10,391 nt of DNA from Betaproteobacteria bacterium (GTDB lineage: Bacteria; Pseudomonadota; Gammaproteobacteria; Burkholderiales; SG8-39), in contig QYQC01000133.1 of assembly GCA_007280315.1 (NCBI GenBank), positions 1 through 10,391 on the forward strand, in the 5' to 3' direction. Position 1 is the stretch's first letter, and every line of letters starts with the position of its first letter. Shown here piece by piece: positions 1 through 5,607 of the stretch. Made by a program: the position numbers and the translations under genes. The notes beneath the pieces are model-generated. The model saw only the letters and a program-made list of their open reading frames with translations, had not been told where the DNA came from and searched no databases.

Positions 1-8
1 CAAACGCG

Positions 9-80
9 GCCTAACGCGCGAATCCGCACGCAAGCAAAAGCCGCACACCGCAGCACGTCGGCGGCAGTGCGTTGTTAGAC
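9..80 (-). mobile_element. Putative integron attC site after the YpeA-type GNAT gene
   Basis: Read on the minus strand, a perfect RYYYAAC box (GTCTAAC, 80-74) contains the stop codon of the acetyltransferase gene. A perfect GTTRRRY box (GTTAGGC, 15-9) closes the element 72 bp later. The two boxes pair 7 of 7 with one G-T wobble. Inside, CGCAC (71-67) pairs with GTGCG (29-25), and GCCGC (65-61) can pair with GCGGC (45-41). The inner pairing is out of register (2 nt of spacer on one side, 9 on the other), so the fold is less regular than a textbook attC. The length, the stop codon inside the first box, and the ungapped similarity to 3500-3571 (shared CGACGTG at the same offset) support the call. 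A chance inverted repeat cannot be excluded. Confidence 0.55.
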
Positions 81-500
81 GTCATCATCGGAGATGAGGC
101 GCCGACCGAAGCTCACGACATCATCCTGCGTGTAACCGAGCTTGCGATAGAACCCGGTCGCCTCGGTATTCGAAGAACGAATCTGGAGGTTTATCTTGGG
201 GCAGCCGCGCGCGATCAACAGTCGTTCCGCTTCCTGCATCAGCATGCGACCGCAGGACTGTCCCCGTAGCTTTGGCGCGACGGCCAGGTAATAGACCCAA
301 CCGCGATGCCCGTCGAACCCGACCATGGCCGTGCCCACGAGCGTATTCTCGTGGATCCCCACAAGAAAGAGTTCGGGTTGTTGCGCAAGCTTTCGTGCGA
401 TATCGCGACGCGGGTCATTCCAGGGTCGGGTCAGGCCGCATGCCTGCCACAGCGCGATAACCGCCGCTTCGTCGTCAGGTTCGTAGGCGCGAATTCTCAT
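75..500 (-). CDS. YpeA-type GNAT family N-acetyltransferase
   Basis: This 141-residue protein matches the E. coli YpeA family closely in remembered motifs. An N-terminal RIRAYEPDD segment is followed by LTRPWNDP (23-30), the YDGHRG-like FDGHRG (62-67), the core strand VYYLAVAP (69-76) and IARGCPKINLQI (96-107). It probably transfers acetyl from acetyl-CoA to an unknown amine substrate in the cytoplasm. The acetyl-CoA loop reads RGQSCG (79-84), where most GNATs have RGxGxG; Ser82 and Cys83 replace the usual glycine and aliphatic residue, so cofactor binding may be altered. I chose the ATG at 500 because the protein then begins as YpeA does. An in-frame ATG at 509 is possible, and neither has a clear Shine-Dalgarno site. 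The stop codon lies inside the putative attC at 9-80, which suggests the gene is a cassette. The substrate is unknown. Confidence 0.9.
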   Translation of the reverse strand: MRIRAYEPDDEAAVIALWQACGLTRPWNDPRRDIARKLAQQPELFLVGIHENTLVGTAMVGFDGHRGWVYYLAVAPKLRGQSCGRMLMQEAERLLIARGCPKINLQIRSSNTEATGFYRKLGYTQDDVVSFGRRLISDDDV

Positions 501-653
501 TAGCTTCATGATCGCCGGCGATTTAGTCAACGGCGTACTGTTGCAAACGCCAATTTCACCGCGACACTTCCGCTGCGCACGCTGACGGCATAGAACAACC
601 ACGATAATCGCCGCGCCCCCTGCATGCAAAGGTTCGACAGGAGCCCGCTCAAA
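501..653. other. Gap between GNAT and CDGSH genes
   Basis: This 153-bp stretch shows no convincing gene, terminator or promoter. On the minus strand GTTGACT (531-525) lies about 24 nt before the GNAT start and differs from the cassette boundary consensus GTTRRRY at one base. No partner box of the required form is found upstream, so I do not call an attC here. Confidence 0.4.
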
Positions 654-1286
654 TCAGCGGGTCCCATCCTTGTACTCTATGCTCCAGTGCGTGCCGTCGC
701 AGAACGGCTTGTTTTTGGACGCGCCGCAACGGCACAGCGTGTAGTGTTCTGTTGACGCACCCTGCGCCCAGGATTGCTCAAGCAATAGAGCGCCCCCAAC
801 GACGGCGTAGGGGCCGTCCTTGGTCACTGTGATCGCCGCCTCACGCTGTTGATCTCCGCCCTCGACTCCCTCAAGCGTGTAGCTCAGCGCCCCCGACGGA
901 CAACTGCGGACTGCCTCAATGATCGCCTCGGCCGCGCCACTGGCAGGGTCGATCCACGGTTCACTCTTGTACTTGAACACCGATCCAAGACCATCGGTAC
1001 AGCGTCCCGCATGGGCGCAGACCGATCGGTTGTCGTGAATGGTGATGCCTTTGGCTTGGTAGCTCTCCCGCCTGTCCGCGCTCGGATCGGCAAGGTTAGC
1101 GCCGGAAAAGCCGTTCTTCTTATGCGCGCCATCGCAGAACGGCTTGTTCGCCGAGCCGCCGCAGCGGCAGAGCGCCATGACCGGCTTGGCTTCAATTCGG
1201 TCCCCGCGCCAATCCCTGAGATCCTCGAGATTCCTGACGAGATATGGACCATCCTGCTTGCACTCGATTTCGGGCCGTTCGCTCAT
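654..1286 (-). CDS. Iron-sulfur protein with two CDGSH domains around a 4Fe-4S-like domain
   Basis: The 210-residue protein has a CDGSH zinc-finger-like motif near each end: C40-R-C42, C51-D-G-A-H55 and C185-R-C187, C196-D-G-T-H200. Each should bind a 2Fe-2S cluster through three cysteines and one histidine. Between them lies a divergent ferredoxin-like domain (Fer4_19 type) with CAHAGRC (90-96), PWIDP (110-114) and CPSGAL (129-134). This three-part layout is a known bacterial CDGSH subfamily. Its members are usually assigned electron-transfer or redox-sensing roles, without a firm reaction. No signal peptide or membrane segment is visible, so it should be cytoplasmic. The ATG at 1286 gives a natural N-terminus, with AAAGGA about 12 nt upstream and a weaker AGG next to the start. 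It lies between the cupin and GNAT genes on the same strand, with gaps large enough for separate transcription. Confidence 0.9.
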   Translation of the reverse strand: MSERPEIECKQDGPYLVRNLEDLRDWRGDRIEAKPVMALCRCGGSANKPFCDGAHKKNGFSGANLADPSADRRESYQAKGITIHDNRSVCAHAGRCTDGLGSVFKYKSEPWIDPASGAAEAIIEAVRSCPSGALSYTLEGVEGGDQQREAAITVTKDGPYAVVGGALLLEQSWAQGASTEHYTLCRCGASKNKPFCDGTHWSIEYKDGTR

Positions 1287-1511
1287 CCTGGAGTTCCTTT
1301 TGCTGTTGTTGGAAAAACGTCGTCTAAGGCAACGCCCGGCGGCGGCCCGCTGCGGCGGCAGGAAATGGTACGCCGCTTTCGTTCAATGCGCACCAGCAAC
1401 CGTTGCAGCGACCGTTGGCCCTGATGCGCGGCGACGGGCGACAATTCATCGTGCTCCAGCCTGCTCAAGCGCGCGCACCATGGCTCCATTTCCCAGCGAA
1501 CGCAGAAAAAA
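1287..1511. other. Gap between CDGSH and cupin genes
   Basis: This 225-bp stretch has no gene I can support. An open minus-strand frame spans 1283-1534, but it has atypical composition, overlaps the 3' end of the cupin gene and shows no recognisable domain. A T-rich run (minus strand, 1512-1505) follows the cupin stop directly, with no strong hairpin before it. A degenerate CTTAGAC (1328-1322, minus) about 35 nt before the CDGSH start resembles a cassette boundary with one mismatch. Confidence 0.4.
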
Positions 1512-1877
1512 TTACCTGGCCTCACGGTACGCATAGCCGAAGTCGATCGGCGGCGATGTTACCGACATGTATACGAACGCGTCGTTCCCGGTGTTCTCGA
1601 AACCGTGAATGTCTCCATCCGCAAACCGGGCGACTTCACCTGCGGAAAAGCGCCGTCGTTCGCCGCCGGCAAGCAGGAGATCGCCCGATCCGCTCACGGC
1701 GACCCAGACCTGTTCGGACGCCTTGTGTGCATGAGGTGGTTGCACCGCGCCCGGCTGTAGGGTGACGCGGGTAATCGTCAACCTCGAGGAACTCGAATTG
1801 TGGGGGGACAACAACTGGAGTGACGTTACTCCGGGATTCGAGAGCGCGCGAATTCGGTCTGCAGTGATGAATTCCAT
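1512..1877 (-). CDS. Small single-domain cupin protein
   Basis: The 121-residue protein is a single beta-barrel cupin. Motif 1 is G43-x5-H49-A-H51-x3-E55-x5-G, and motif 2 begins at G80 with H91 and N95 (GDIHGFEN), so His49, His51, Glu55 and His91 can bind a metal ion. The proline usual in motif 2 is replaced by alanine. Such short cupins include sugar-binding, dioxygenase-like and purely regulatory proteins, and I cannot assign a substrate. No signal peptide is visible. I chose the ATG at 1877 because TGAGGATCACTGT places a GAGG site about 8 nt upstream and the earlier in-frame start at 1916 adds an unconserved tail. A perfect GTTRRRY box (GTTAGAC, 1901-1895 on the minus strand) lies 17 nt before the start, as at the 5' end of an integron cassette. 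Confidence 0.85.
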   Translation of the reverse strand: MEFITADRIRALSNPGVTSLQLLSPHNSSSSRLTITRVTLQPGAVQPPHAHKASEQVWVAVSGSGDLLLAGGERRRFSAGEVARFADGDIHGFENTGNDAFVYMSVTSPPIDFGYAYREAR

Positions 1878-1910
1878 ACAGTGATCCTCAGGTGGTCTAA
1901 CCATCAAGCG

Positions 1911-1924
1911 CAGCATCGTTGCTG
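1911..1924. repeat. Short hairpin upstream of the cupin gene
   Basis: CAGCA (1911-1915) and TGCTG (1920-1924) form a perfect 5-bp stem with a 4-nt loop. On the minus strand it lies just upstream of the GTTAGAC box that precedes the cupin start. It could be a leftover apical stem of an attC or a simple leader hairpin. There is no run of T, so it is not an intrinsic terminator. Confidence 0.35.
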
Positions 1925-1944
1925 ATCCACGTCCGTTGGCGCCT

Positions 1945-1960
1945 CCGGTCGGACGACCGG
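1945..1960. repeat. 6-bp hairpin directly after the esterase stop
   Basis: CCGGTC (1945-1950) and GACCGG (1955-1960) form a perfect GC-rich stem with a 4-nt loop. It begins one base after the TAG stop of the esterase gene, read on the minus strand. The next bases (AGGCGCC) contain no U tract, so it may protect the mRNA 3' end or act as a weak terminator. This is inference from position. Confidence 0.4.
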
Positions 1961-1961
1961 C

Positions 1962-2963
1962 CTAGTCTACTTTGGCGTGCCCCTTGAAAAACTCCCAGAT
2001 GACGTCCGTTGCCCTGAGTTTTGTGGCGTTCCTTCCCGCCAGGCTTTCCGGCAGGGCGGACTCTCCACCGGGCCAATGATGTCCGTGACCTTCAAGCGTG
2101 TAGGCGACCACCTCCGATCCTTGTTCGCAAGGACCGTAGCCGACTGCTTTCACGCCGCCTTCGTCGCGCCGCGACTTCGGTTCCGACGGACAGCCGAGCG
2201 CCTGGGCCCATCGCTGGATCATGTCGCGCGTCGGCGGCTTCGTGCCGAAGGTCTTAAGCCCTATTTTCACCTCACCGCCGCCGATCGGATTGAGCGGGTC
2301 TGCGGTCCCGGTGAGGTAAAGCAGCGAGATCGGGTGGCCGAGCTTCGGCGGATCGGCGGCCCAGTCCGCGCCGGCCACGGGTGCAATTGCGGCGACCCGA
2401 TCGGACAGTTCACGACCGATCCTGAAACTCATCGAGGCACCGTTCGAGAATCCTGTGACGAAAATGCGTTGGCGGTCCAGCGCGAAGCGCGCTGCGAGAT
2501 CGTCGAGCAACGCACGTACAAAACCAACATCGTCCACGTTCCGTTCCACCGCGCCAATATTTAACCGGCCGGAACCGTCATTCCAGGTTTGCGGGTTATG
2601 GAGAAACCGGCCCGGTCTGGAAGGATGCGGGGACGTCCCCTCGGGGAACACCGCAAGAAAGTTCTCCTCGTCAGCGCTCGCGGTCCAGCCGTCTCGCATC
2701 GCAGATCTGGCAGTTCCTCCCGCGCCATGGAATACCACTACGACCGGCCAGTTTCCGGCCGGATTGTAGGTTCGCGGAATATGAATGACATAGCGCCGGT
2801 TCGCACCGTTCACGGAAACCTGGAAAGTATGGGGTCCGGCGGATAGGTTCTTGAATGCCGCTTGATCCTGCACGTTCTGGGCTGCGCGCGCATGCCCGTA
2901 CAGGAACGGGAGCACCATCAGGACCGCTGCAACGCTTCGACCGGATGGAATCATTCCAGGCAC
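1962..2963 (-). CDS. Secreted alpha/beta-hydrolase, LpqC / PHB-depolymerase-type esterase
   Basis: The 333-residue protein starts with a signal peptide: a basic N-terminus, a hydrophobic stretch VAAVLMVLPFL (11-21) and an ARA cleavage-like site near residue 27. The mature part is an alpha/beta hydrolase. It has the oxyanion-loop strand VVVVFHGAGG (74-83), nucleophile Ser173 in GFSNGAS, a probable acid Asp222 in GTADPLNPI, and catalytic histidine His295 in GHGHHWPGG. Cys258 and Cys279 could form a disulfide. This fits the extracellular family of PHB depolymerases, feruloyl or acetylxylan esterases and LpqC-like proteins. The substrate is an ester outside the cytoplasm, and I cannot tell which. 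The start is a GTG at 2963; an ATG at 2954 keeps the signal peptide and is equally possible. It lies between a GNAT and the cupin on the same strand. Confidence 0.88.
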   Translation of the reverse strand: MPGMIPSGRSVAAVLMVLPFLYGHARAAQNVQDQAAFKNLSAGPHTFQVSVNGANRRYVIHIPRTYNPAGNWPVVVVFHGAGGTARSAMRDGWTASADEENFLAVFPEGTSPHPSRPGRFLHNPQTWNDGSGRLNIGAVERNVDDVGFVRALLDDLAARFALDRQRIFVTGFSNGASMSFRIGRELSDRVAAIAPVAGADWAADPPKLGHPISLLYLTGTADPLNPIGGGEVKIGLKTFGTKPPTRDMIQRWAQALGCPSEPKSRRDEGGVKAVGYGPCEQGSEVVAYTLEGHGHHWPGGESALPESLAGRNATKLRATDVIWEFFKGHAKVD

Positions 2964-3026
2964 GATTTGTCCGTACGACGTTTCCGGTAGCCAGTCTGCC
3001 GAAAGCGGGTCCGGTTGACCAGCGGT

Positions 3027-3482
3027 TTAGATTCCACCGCGCGTCTGCGCCGACCAACTGTACTTGACATCGTCAAGTTTCCAATTGGGCTCGAAACCGC
3101 GTTCCACAACGACGAACCCGTGCTTCTCATAGAACGCGCAGGCCCGGACATTGCGGGTAAATGTGTAGAGCCAAAGGCTGCCTGAGGATCGTTCCTTCGC
3201 CAACCCTAACAGAGCGGACCCGATGCCCTGGCGATGGAAGCCGACTTGTACATGCAACTGGCAAACCGACTCTCTCGATGCGGCCATGAATCCAACGAGC
3301 CGCGAATCGAGAAGGGCGAGTGTGACCTGGTTGGCTGGTAAAACCTGGGAGAGGAAGTATTCGCGTTGCTCCGATAATGGATGCGGATCGGTCACGCCGA
3401 CACCAAACTCAAACGCCTCGCGCCATAGACGGACCAAAGGTTCGAGGTAGGAGGCGTCGTATTCGACAAGCGTGGCCGACAT
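3027..3482 (-). CDS. GNAT family N-acetyltransferase
   Basis: The 151-residue protein has a GNAT fold. It contains the core strand LHVQVGFHRQGIGSALL (77-92) with acetyl-CoA loop R84-Q-G86-I-G88, and a C-terminal RNVRACAFYEKHGFVVVERGFE segment (110-131) typical of the family's alpha4-beta7 region. The ending DDVKYSW resembles GNATs whose last strand reads D-x-x-Y-x-W. It should acetylate an amine on a small molecule or protein, with the substrate unknown. I chose the ATG at 3482 because GAGG lies about 9 nt upstream; the in-frame start at 3518 adds an unconserved basic tail and would run through the putative attC. The end of that attC (GTTAAGT, 3506-3500) lies 17 nt before the start, as expected for a gene at the 5' end of a cassette. 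No attC follows its own stop. Confidence 0.88.
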   Translation of the reverse strand: MSATLVEYDASYLEPLVRLWREAFEFGVGVTDPHPLSEQREYFLSQVLPANQVTLALLDSRLVGFMAASRESVCQLHVQVGFHRQGIGSALLGLAKERSSGSLWLYTFTRNVRACAFYEKHGFVVVERGFEPNWKLDDVKYSWSAQTRGGI

Positions 3483-3499
3483 TGAACGTTTCCTCGGGA

Positions 3500-3571
3500 A
3501 CTTAACCTGTGAGTTCACCCGCGCGCAAGGACGGCAGGCCGTAACACGTCGGGCGAATCGAGAGGTTAATC
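3500..3571 (-). mobile_element. Putative integron attC site between two GNAT genes
   Basis: Read on the minus strand, GATTAAC (3571-3565) contains the stop codon of the upstream GNAT gene and pairs with GTTAAGT (3506-3500), a perfect GTTRRRY box. The first box deviates from RYYYAAC at one base. In exact register, 7-nt spacers lead to an 8-bp second stem, TTCGCCCG (3557-3550) with CGGGTGAA (3521-3514), one G-T wobble. The apical part holds a further 5-bp hairpin, ACGGC with GCCGT (3542-3531). The R-spacer-L-apex-L-spacer-R symmetry over 72 bp is the attC layout. The element ends 17 nt before the next gene's start and resembles the 72-bp element at 9-80 without gaps. This is the better of the two candidates. 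Confidence 0.68.
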
Positions 3572-4042
3572 CACGGCCTCGCGGATTTCATGACGCATGA
3601 CGACAACGGCCGCCGTGGACTCGTCGCAGTGCACATGTTTTTTCTCCGTGACCGGAACATACCCTGCCTGACGGTAGAACTCAACGGCGTTGAGCGAAGC
3701 ATCGAGTGTGATGGCCTTGATCCCGCGCTCTGCTGCCATTGCTTCAAGTGCGCGCAAAATTCTTAGTCCAACCCCCTGCCGCGAGTGTGAAGGATAGACG
3801 TAGACACCGTCAATATGCGTGGCTTCCTGGTTCAACAGGCCAAACGCAACCACCACGCCTTCCATCTCTTCAACAAGCATTGCCTGCCGTTCAATCGACG
3901 CGCGGTATGTCGCGGCGGTTCGCGAAGCGCACCACCCATCGATTTCGGCTTTCGGATAGTGCGACGAAGCCAGCACTCGAATCGCAGCCATGCGAACCTG
4001 CATTATTTCAGATGCATCAGAGGCCAATGCGAGTCGGATCAT
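3566..4042 (-). CDS. GNAT family N-acetyltransferase
   Basis: The 158-residue protein is a compact GNAT. It has an N-terminal MIRLALASDASEIMQVR segment, the core strand HIDGVYVYPSHSRQGVG (76-92) with acetyl-CoA loop R88-Q-G90-V-G92, and a C-terminal SLNAVEFYRQAGY motif (116-128) placing the family's conserved tyrosine. A cysteine and histidine cluster near residues 136-139 (HVHC) is unusual but not diagnostic. The substrate is unknown. The ATG at 4042 is the natural start, but no Shine-Dalgarno site precedes it. The perfect boundary box GTTAAAT (4047-4041) overlaps the start codon. The stop lies inside the attC-like element 3500-3571. The gene therefore has the size and edges of a single-gene integron cassette of about 540 bp, probably translated from an upstream leader. 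Confidence 0.88.
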   Translation of the reverse strand: MIRLALASDASEIMQVRMAAIRVLASSHYPKAEIDGWCASRTAATYRASIERQAMLVEEMEGVVVAFGLLNQEATHIDGVYVYPSHSRQGVGLRILRALEAMAAERGIKAITLDASLNAVEFYRQAGYVPVTEKKHVHCDESTAAVVVMRHEIREAVD

Positions 4043-4047
4043 TTAAC
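4041..4047 (-). other. GTTRRRY cassette-boundary-like box at a GNAT start
   Basis: GTTAAAT on the minus strand is a perfect GTTRRRY match that overlaps the ATG of the GNAT gene. If 3500-3571 is a real attC, this would be the 5' recombination point of the same cassette. No matching RYYYAAC box is visible within about 150 bp upstream, so the preceding attC is absent or decayed. Its probability of arising by chance at one position is about 1 in 1000. Confidence 0.4.
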
Positions 4048-4065
4048 TGCGGGCTAACAATGAAT

Positions 4066-4090
4066 GGGTCCCCCAGGAGGGGATTTACCC
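4066..4090. repeat. GC-rich hairpin between GNAT and dadA-like genes
   Basis: GGGT (4066-4069) pairs with ACCC (4087-4090), and CCCC (4070-4073) pairs with GGGG (4079-4082), leaving a 4-nt bulge ATTT and a 5-nt loop. It lies in the 236-bp gap between the dadA-like gene and the GNAT gene. No U tract follows on either strand. It may be a transcript-processing or boundary structure. Confidence 0.35.
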
Positions 4091-4205
4091 GGCGCCAAGC
4101 GTGGTGCCCAGGGCAGGCAGCGTATCCTCAAGTTCTTGATTCCTCAACCCCGTCGACCGATACAACCCCTCTACGTTCGCGCAGAAACGAAAACTATCAG
4201 GATAT

Positions 4206-4272
4206 GACCTGCAATGGACTCCTCGGGTCATTTTCGCCCAGTCCAGGGAGCGCCGGTGTGGAAATGCAGGTC
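4206..4272. repeat. Nested inverted repeat after the dadA-like gene
   Basis: The outer arms GACCTGCA (4206-4213) and TGCAGGTC (4265-4272) are perfect 8-bp complements. Inside, TGGACT (4215-4220) and AGTCCA (4240-4245) are perfect 6-bp complements, with GGG/CCC pairing further in. The right side carries a 19-nt unpaired stretch. The structure starts 6 nt after the dadA-like stop and would fold in its transcript. A loose T-rich stretch follows on the minus strand (TAGTTTTCGTTTC). It may serve as a terminator or mRNA 3'-end stabiliser for the catabolic operon; the function is inferred from position only. Confidence 0.45.
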
Positions 4273-4278
4273 TTCGCG

Positions 4279-5523
4279 CTAGGTCCGCAAGAAGTTGAAC
4301 TCCAGCTCCGGCTTTCTGCCGCTGACGATATCCGCAATAGCCGCGCCCGCGCCACAGGCCATGGTCCATCCCAGCGTCCCGTGTCCGGTGTTCAGATAAA
4401 GGTTGGGGTAGGACGTGCGACCGATGCAGGGCACGCCGCCGGGCGTGGCCGGTCGCAGACCGGCCCAGAACTGCGCTTCATGCGGCCGACCGGCCCGCGG
4501 GAAAAGCTCGAAGGTGCGCGCAACGATTGCCTTGCAGCGGACTTCGTTGATTGCCGTGTCGTAGCCGGCAAGCTCGGCGGTGCCTGCCACGCGCAGGCAG
4601 TTTCCCAGGCGCGACATGACCAGTTTGTTGGCGCCGTCGCTAATACTCATCTGTGGCGCCACGTCGCCAGGGGCCAGTGGAAGCGTGATCGAGTAACCTT
4701 TCAGCGGATACACCGGGATTGAAATACCCATCGGCCGCAGCAGCAGGGGACTGTAGCTGCCCAGGGCCACGACATAGGCGTCGGCTGTGATCGAGTCGCC
4801 CGTGCCCAGGCGTACGCCCAGTACGCGCCCGCCACTGCTTTCGATGCCCGCGATGTGGCTGCCGCAACGAAACTCGACACCGCGACGCGCGCACATCCGC
4901 GCTAGTTCCTGCGTGAACTTGTGGGCATCGCCGGACTCGTCTGCCGGCGCCCACACGCCGCCGGCGATGGTCGCTGCACGCTCAGACAACGCCGGCTCCA
5001 GTTCTATGCAGTCGGCGGCACTCAGCACGCGCAGATCGATCCCGTGCGCCTGTTCCACCCGCGCCGCCGCGATCGCCTCGTCCAGTGCGCGCCGGTCCTG
5101 AAACAGACGCAGGATGCCGCGCGCCTGGCGCTCATATTCGATTCCGGTTTCGTCTCGCAGCGCCTGCAGCTGCGCCCGGCTGTAGCGGTTGATGGCGGCA
5201 ATCTGCGCCGCGTTGGCGCGGCTGCGTGCAGGCAGGCATTCGCGCAGAAACGAGAGACCCCAGATCCATTGACGGGGGTCGGCGCGCAGGCGAAACAACA
5301 TGGGCGCATCCTCGCGCCCCAGCCATTTAAGTATCTGCCTTGGCGTCGAAGGATTGGCCCAGGGCTCGGCGTGACTGGTCGAAATCTGCCCGCCGTTGGC
5401 GAAGCTGGTTTCCGCCGCCGCCGAATCCTGGCGATCGATCAGCGTTACCTCATGTCCGGCGCGCGACAGATACCATGCGCTCGACACGCCGACGACACCG
5501 GCGCCCAATACTGCGATTTTCAT
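4279..5523 (-). CDS. dadA: DadA-like FAD-dependent D-amino acid dehydrogenase
   Basis: The 414-residue protein resembles E. coli DadA along its whole length. It has an N-terminal FAD-binding GAGVVGVSSAWYLSRAG motif (about 7-23), ETSFANGGQIS (38-48), FTQELARM, IPVYPLKGYS and the C-terminal NTGHGTLGWTMACGAG block of the DAO fold. DadA oxidises D-amino acids to 2-oxoacids and ammonia and passes electrons to the respiratory chain at the inner membrane. It is somewhat shorter than E. coli DadA because the C-terminal tail is missing. It follows the FAH-family hydrolase gene by 84 bp on the same strand, so it is probably co-transcribed with sugar-acid genes. No alanine racemase is nearby. The real substrate may be a different 2-amino or 2-hydroxy acid. 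The ATG at 5523 puts the Rossmann motif at the usual distance; no clear Shine-Dalgarno site is seen. Confidence 0.85.
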   Translation of the reverse strand: MKIAVLGAGVVGVSSAWYLSRAGHEVTLIDRQDSAAAETSFANGGQISTSHAEPWANPSTPRQILKWLGREDAPMLFRLRADPRQWIWGLSFLRECLPARSRANAAQIAAINRYSRAQLQALRDETGIEYERQARGILRLFQDRRALDEAIAAARVEQAHGIDLRVLSAADCIELEPALSERAATIAGGVWAPADESGDAHKFTQELARMCARRGVEFRCGSHIAGIESSGGRVLGVRLGTGDSITADAYVVALGSYSPLLLRPMGISIPVYPLKGYSITLPLAPGDVAPQMSISDGANKLVMSRLGNCLRVAGTAELAGYDTAINEVRCKAIVARTFELFPRAGRPHEAQFWAGLRPATPGGVPCIGRTSYPNLYLNTGHGTLGWTMACGAGAAIADIVSGRKPELEFNFLRT

Positions 5524-5607
5524 GTTCAGTGTGGTCGCGCGCGCTCAGACCCCGCCGAGGCATCCCGTCGCTTCACCGCCGACCGGAATCAGCGGTTCGA
5601 CATCGTT

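Noticed and set aside
525..638. Possible attC from GTCGAAC (638-632) to GTTGACT (531-525) on the minus strand
   Set aside because: Each box has a mismatch to the consensus and the two boxes pair at only three of seven positions, so no attC fold is possible.
1283..1534. Minus-strand frame of 83 codons whose stop overlaps the CDGSH start
   Set aside because: The ATGA overlap looks like coupling, but the peptide has no known domain, has Arg- and Cys-rich random composition and would overlap the cupin 3' end.
1895..1941. Possible short attC from GTTAGAC (1901-1895) to CGCCAAC (1941-1935) on the minus strand
   Set aside because: The first box mismatches the consensus at two positions and the span of 47 bp is shorter than usual attC sites; only the GTTAGAC box is kept as a boundary-like signal.
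1945..1960. Rho-independent terminator after the esterase gene
   Set aside because: The stem is good but no U tract follows on the transcript, so it is listed only as a hairpin.
2955..3031. attC after the GNAT gene ending at 3027
   Set aside because: TCTAAAC overlaps the stop and looks similar to a first box, but the minus strand contains no GTT box in the following 75 bp.
3739..4722. Long plus-strand open frame of 327 codons across the GNAT and dadA-like genes
   Set aside because: It is antisense to two genes with clear family motifs, spans the gap between them, and its translation shows no domain; high GC makes such frames common.
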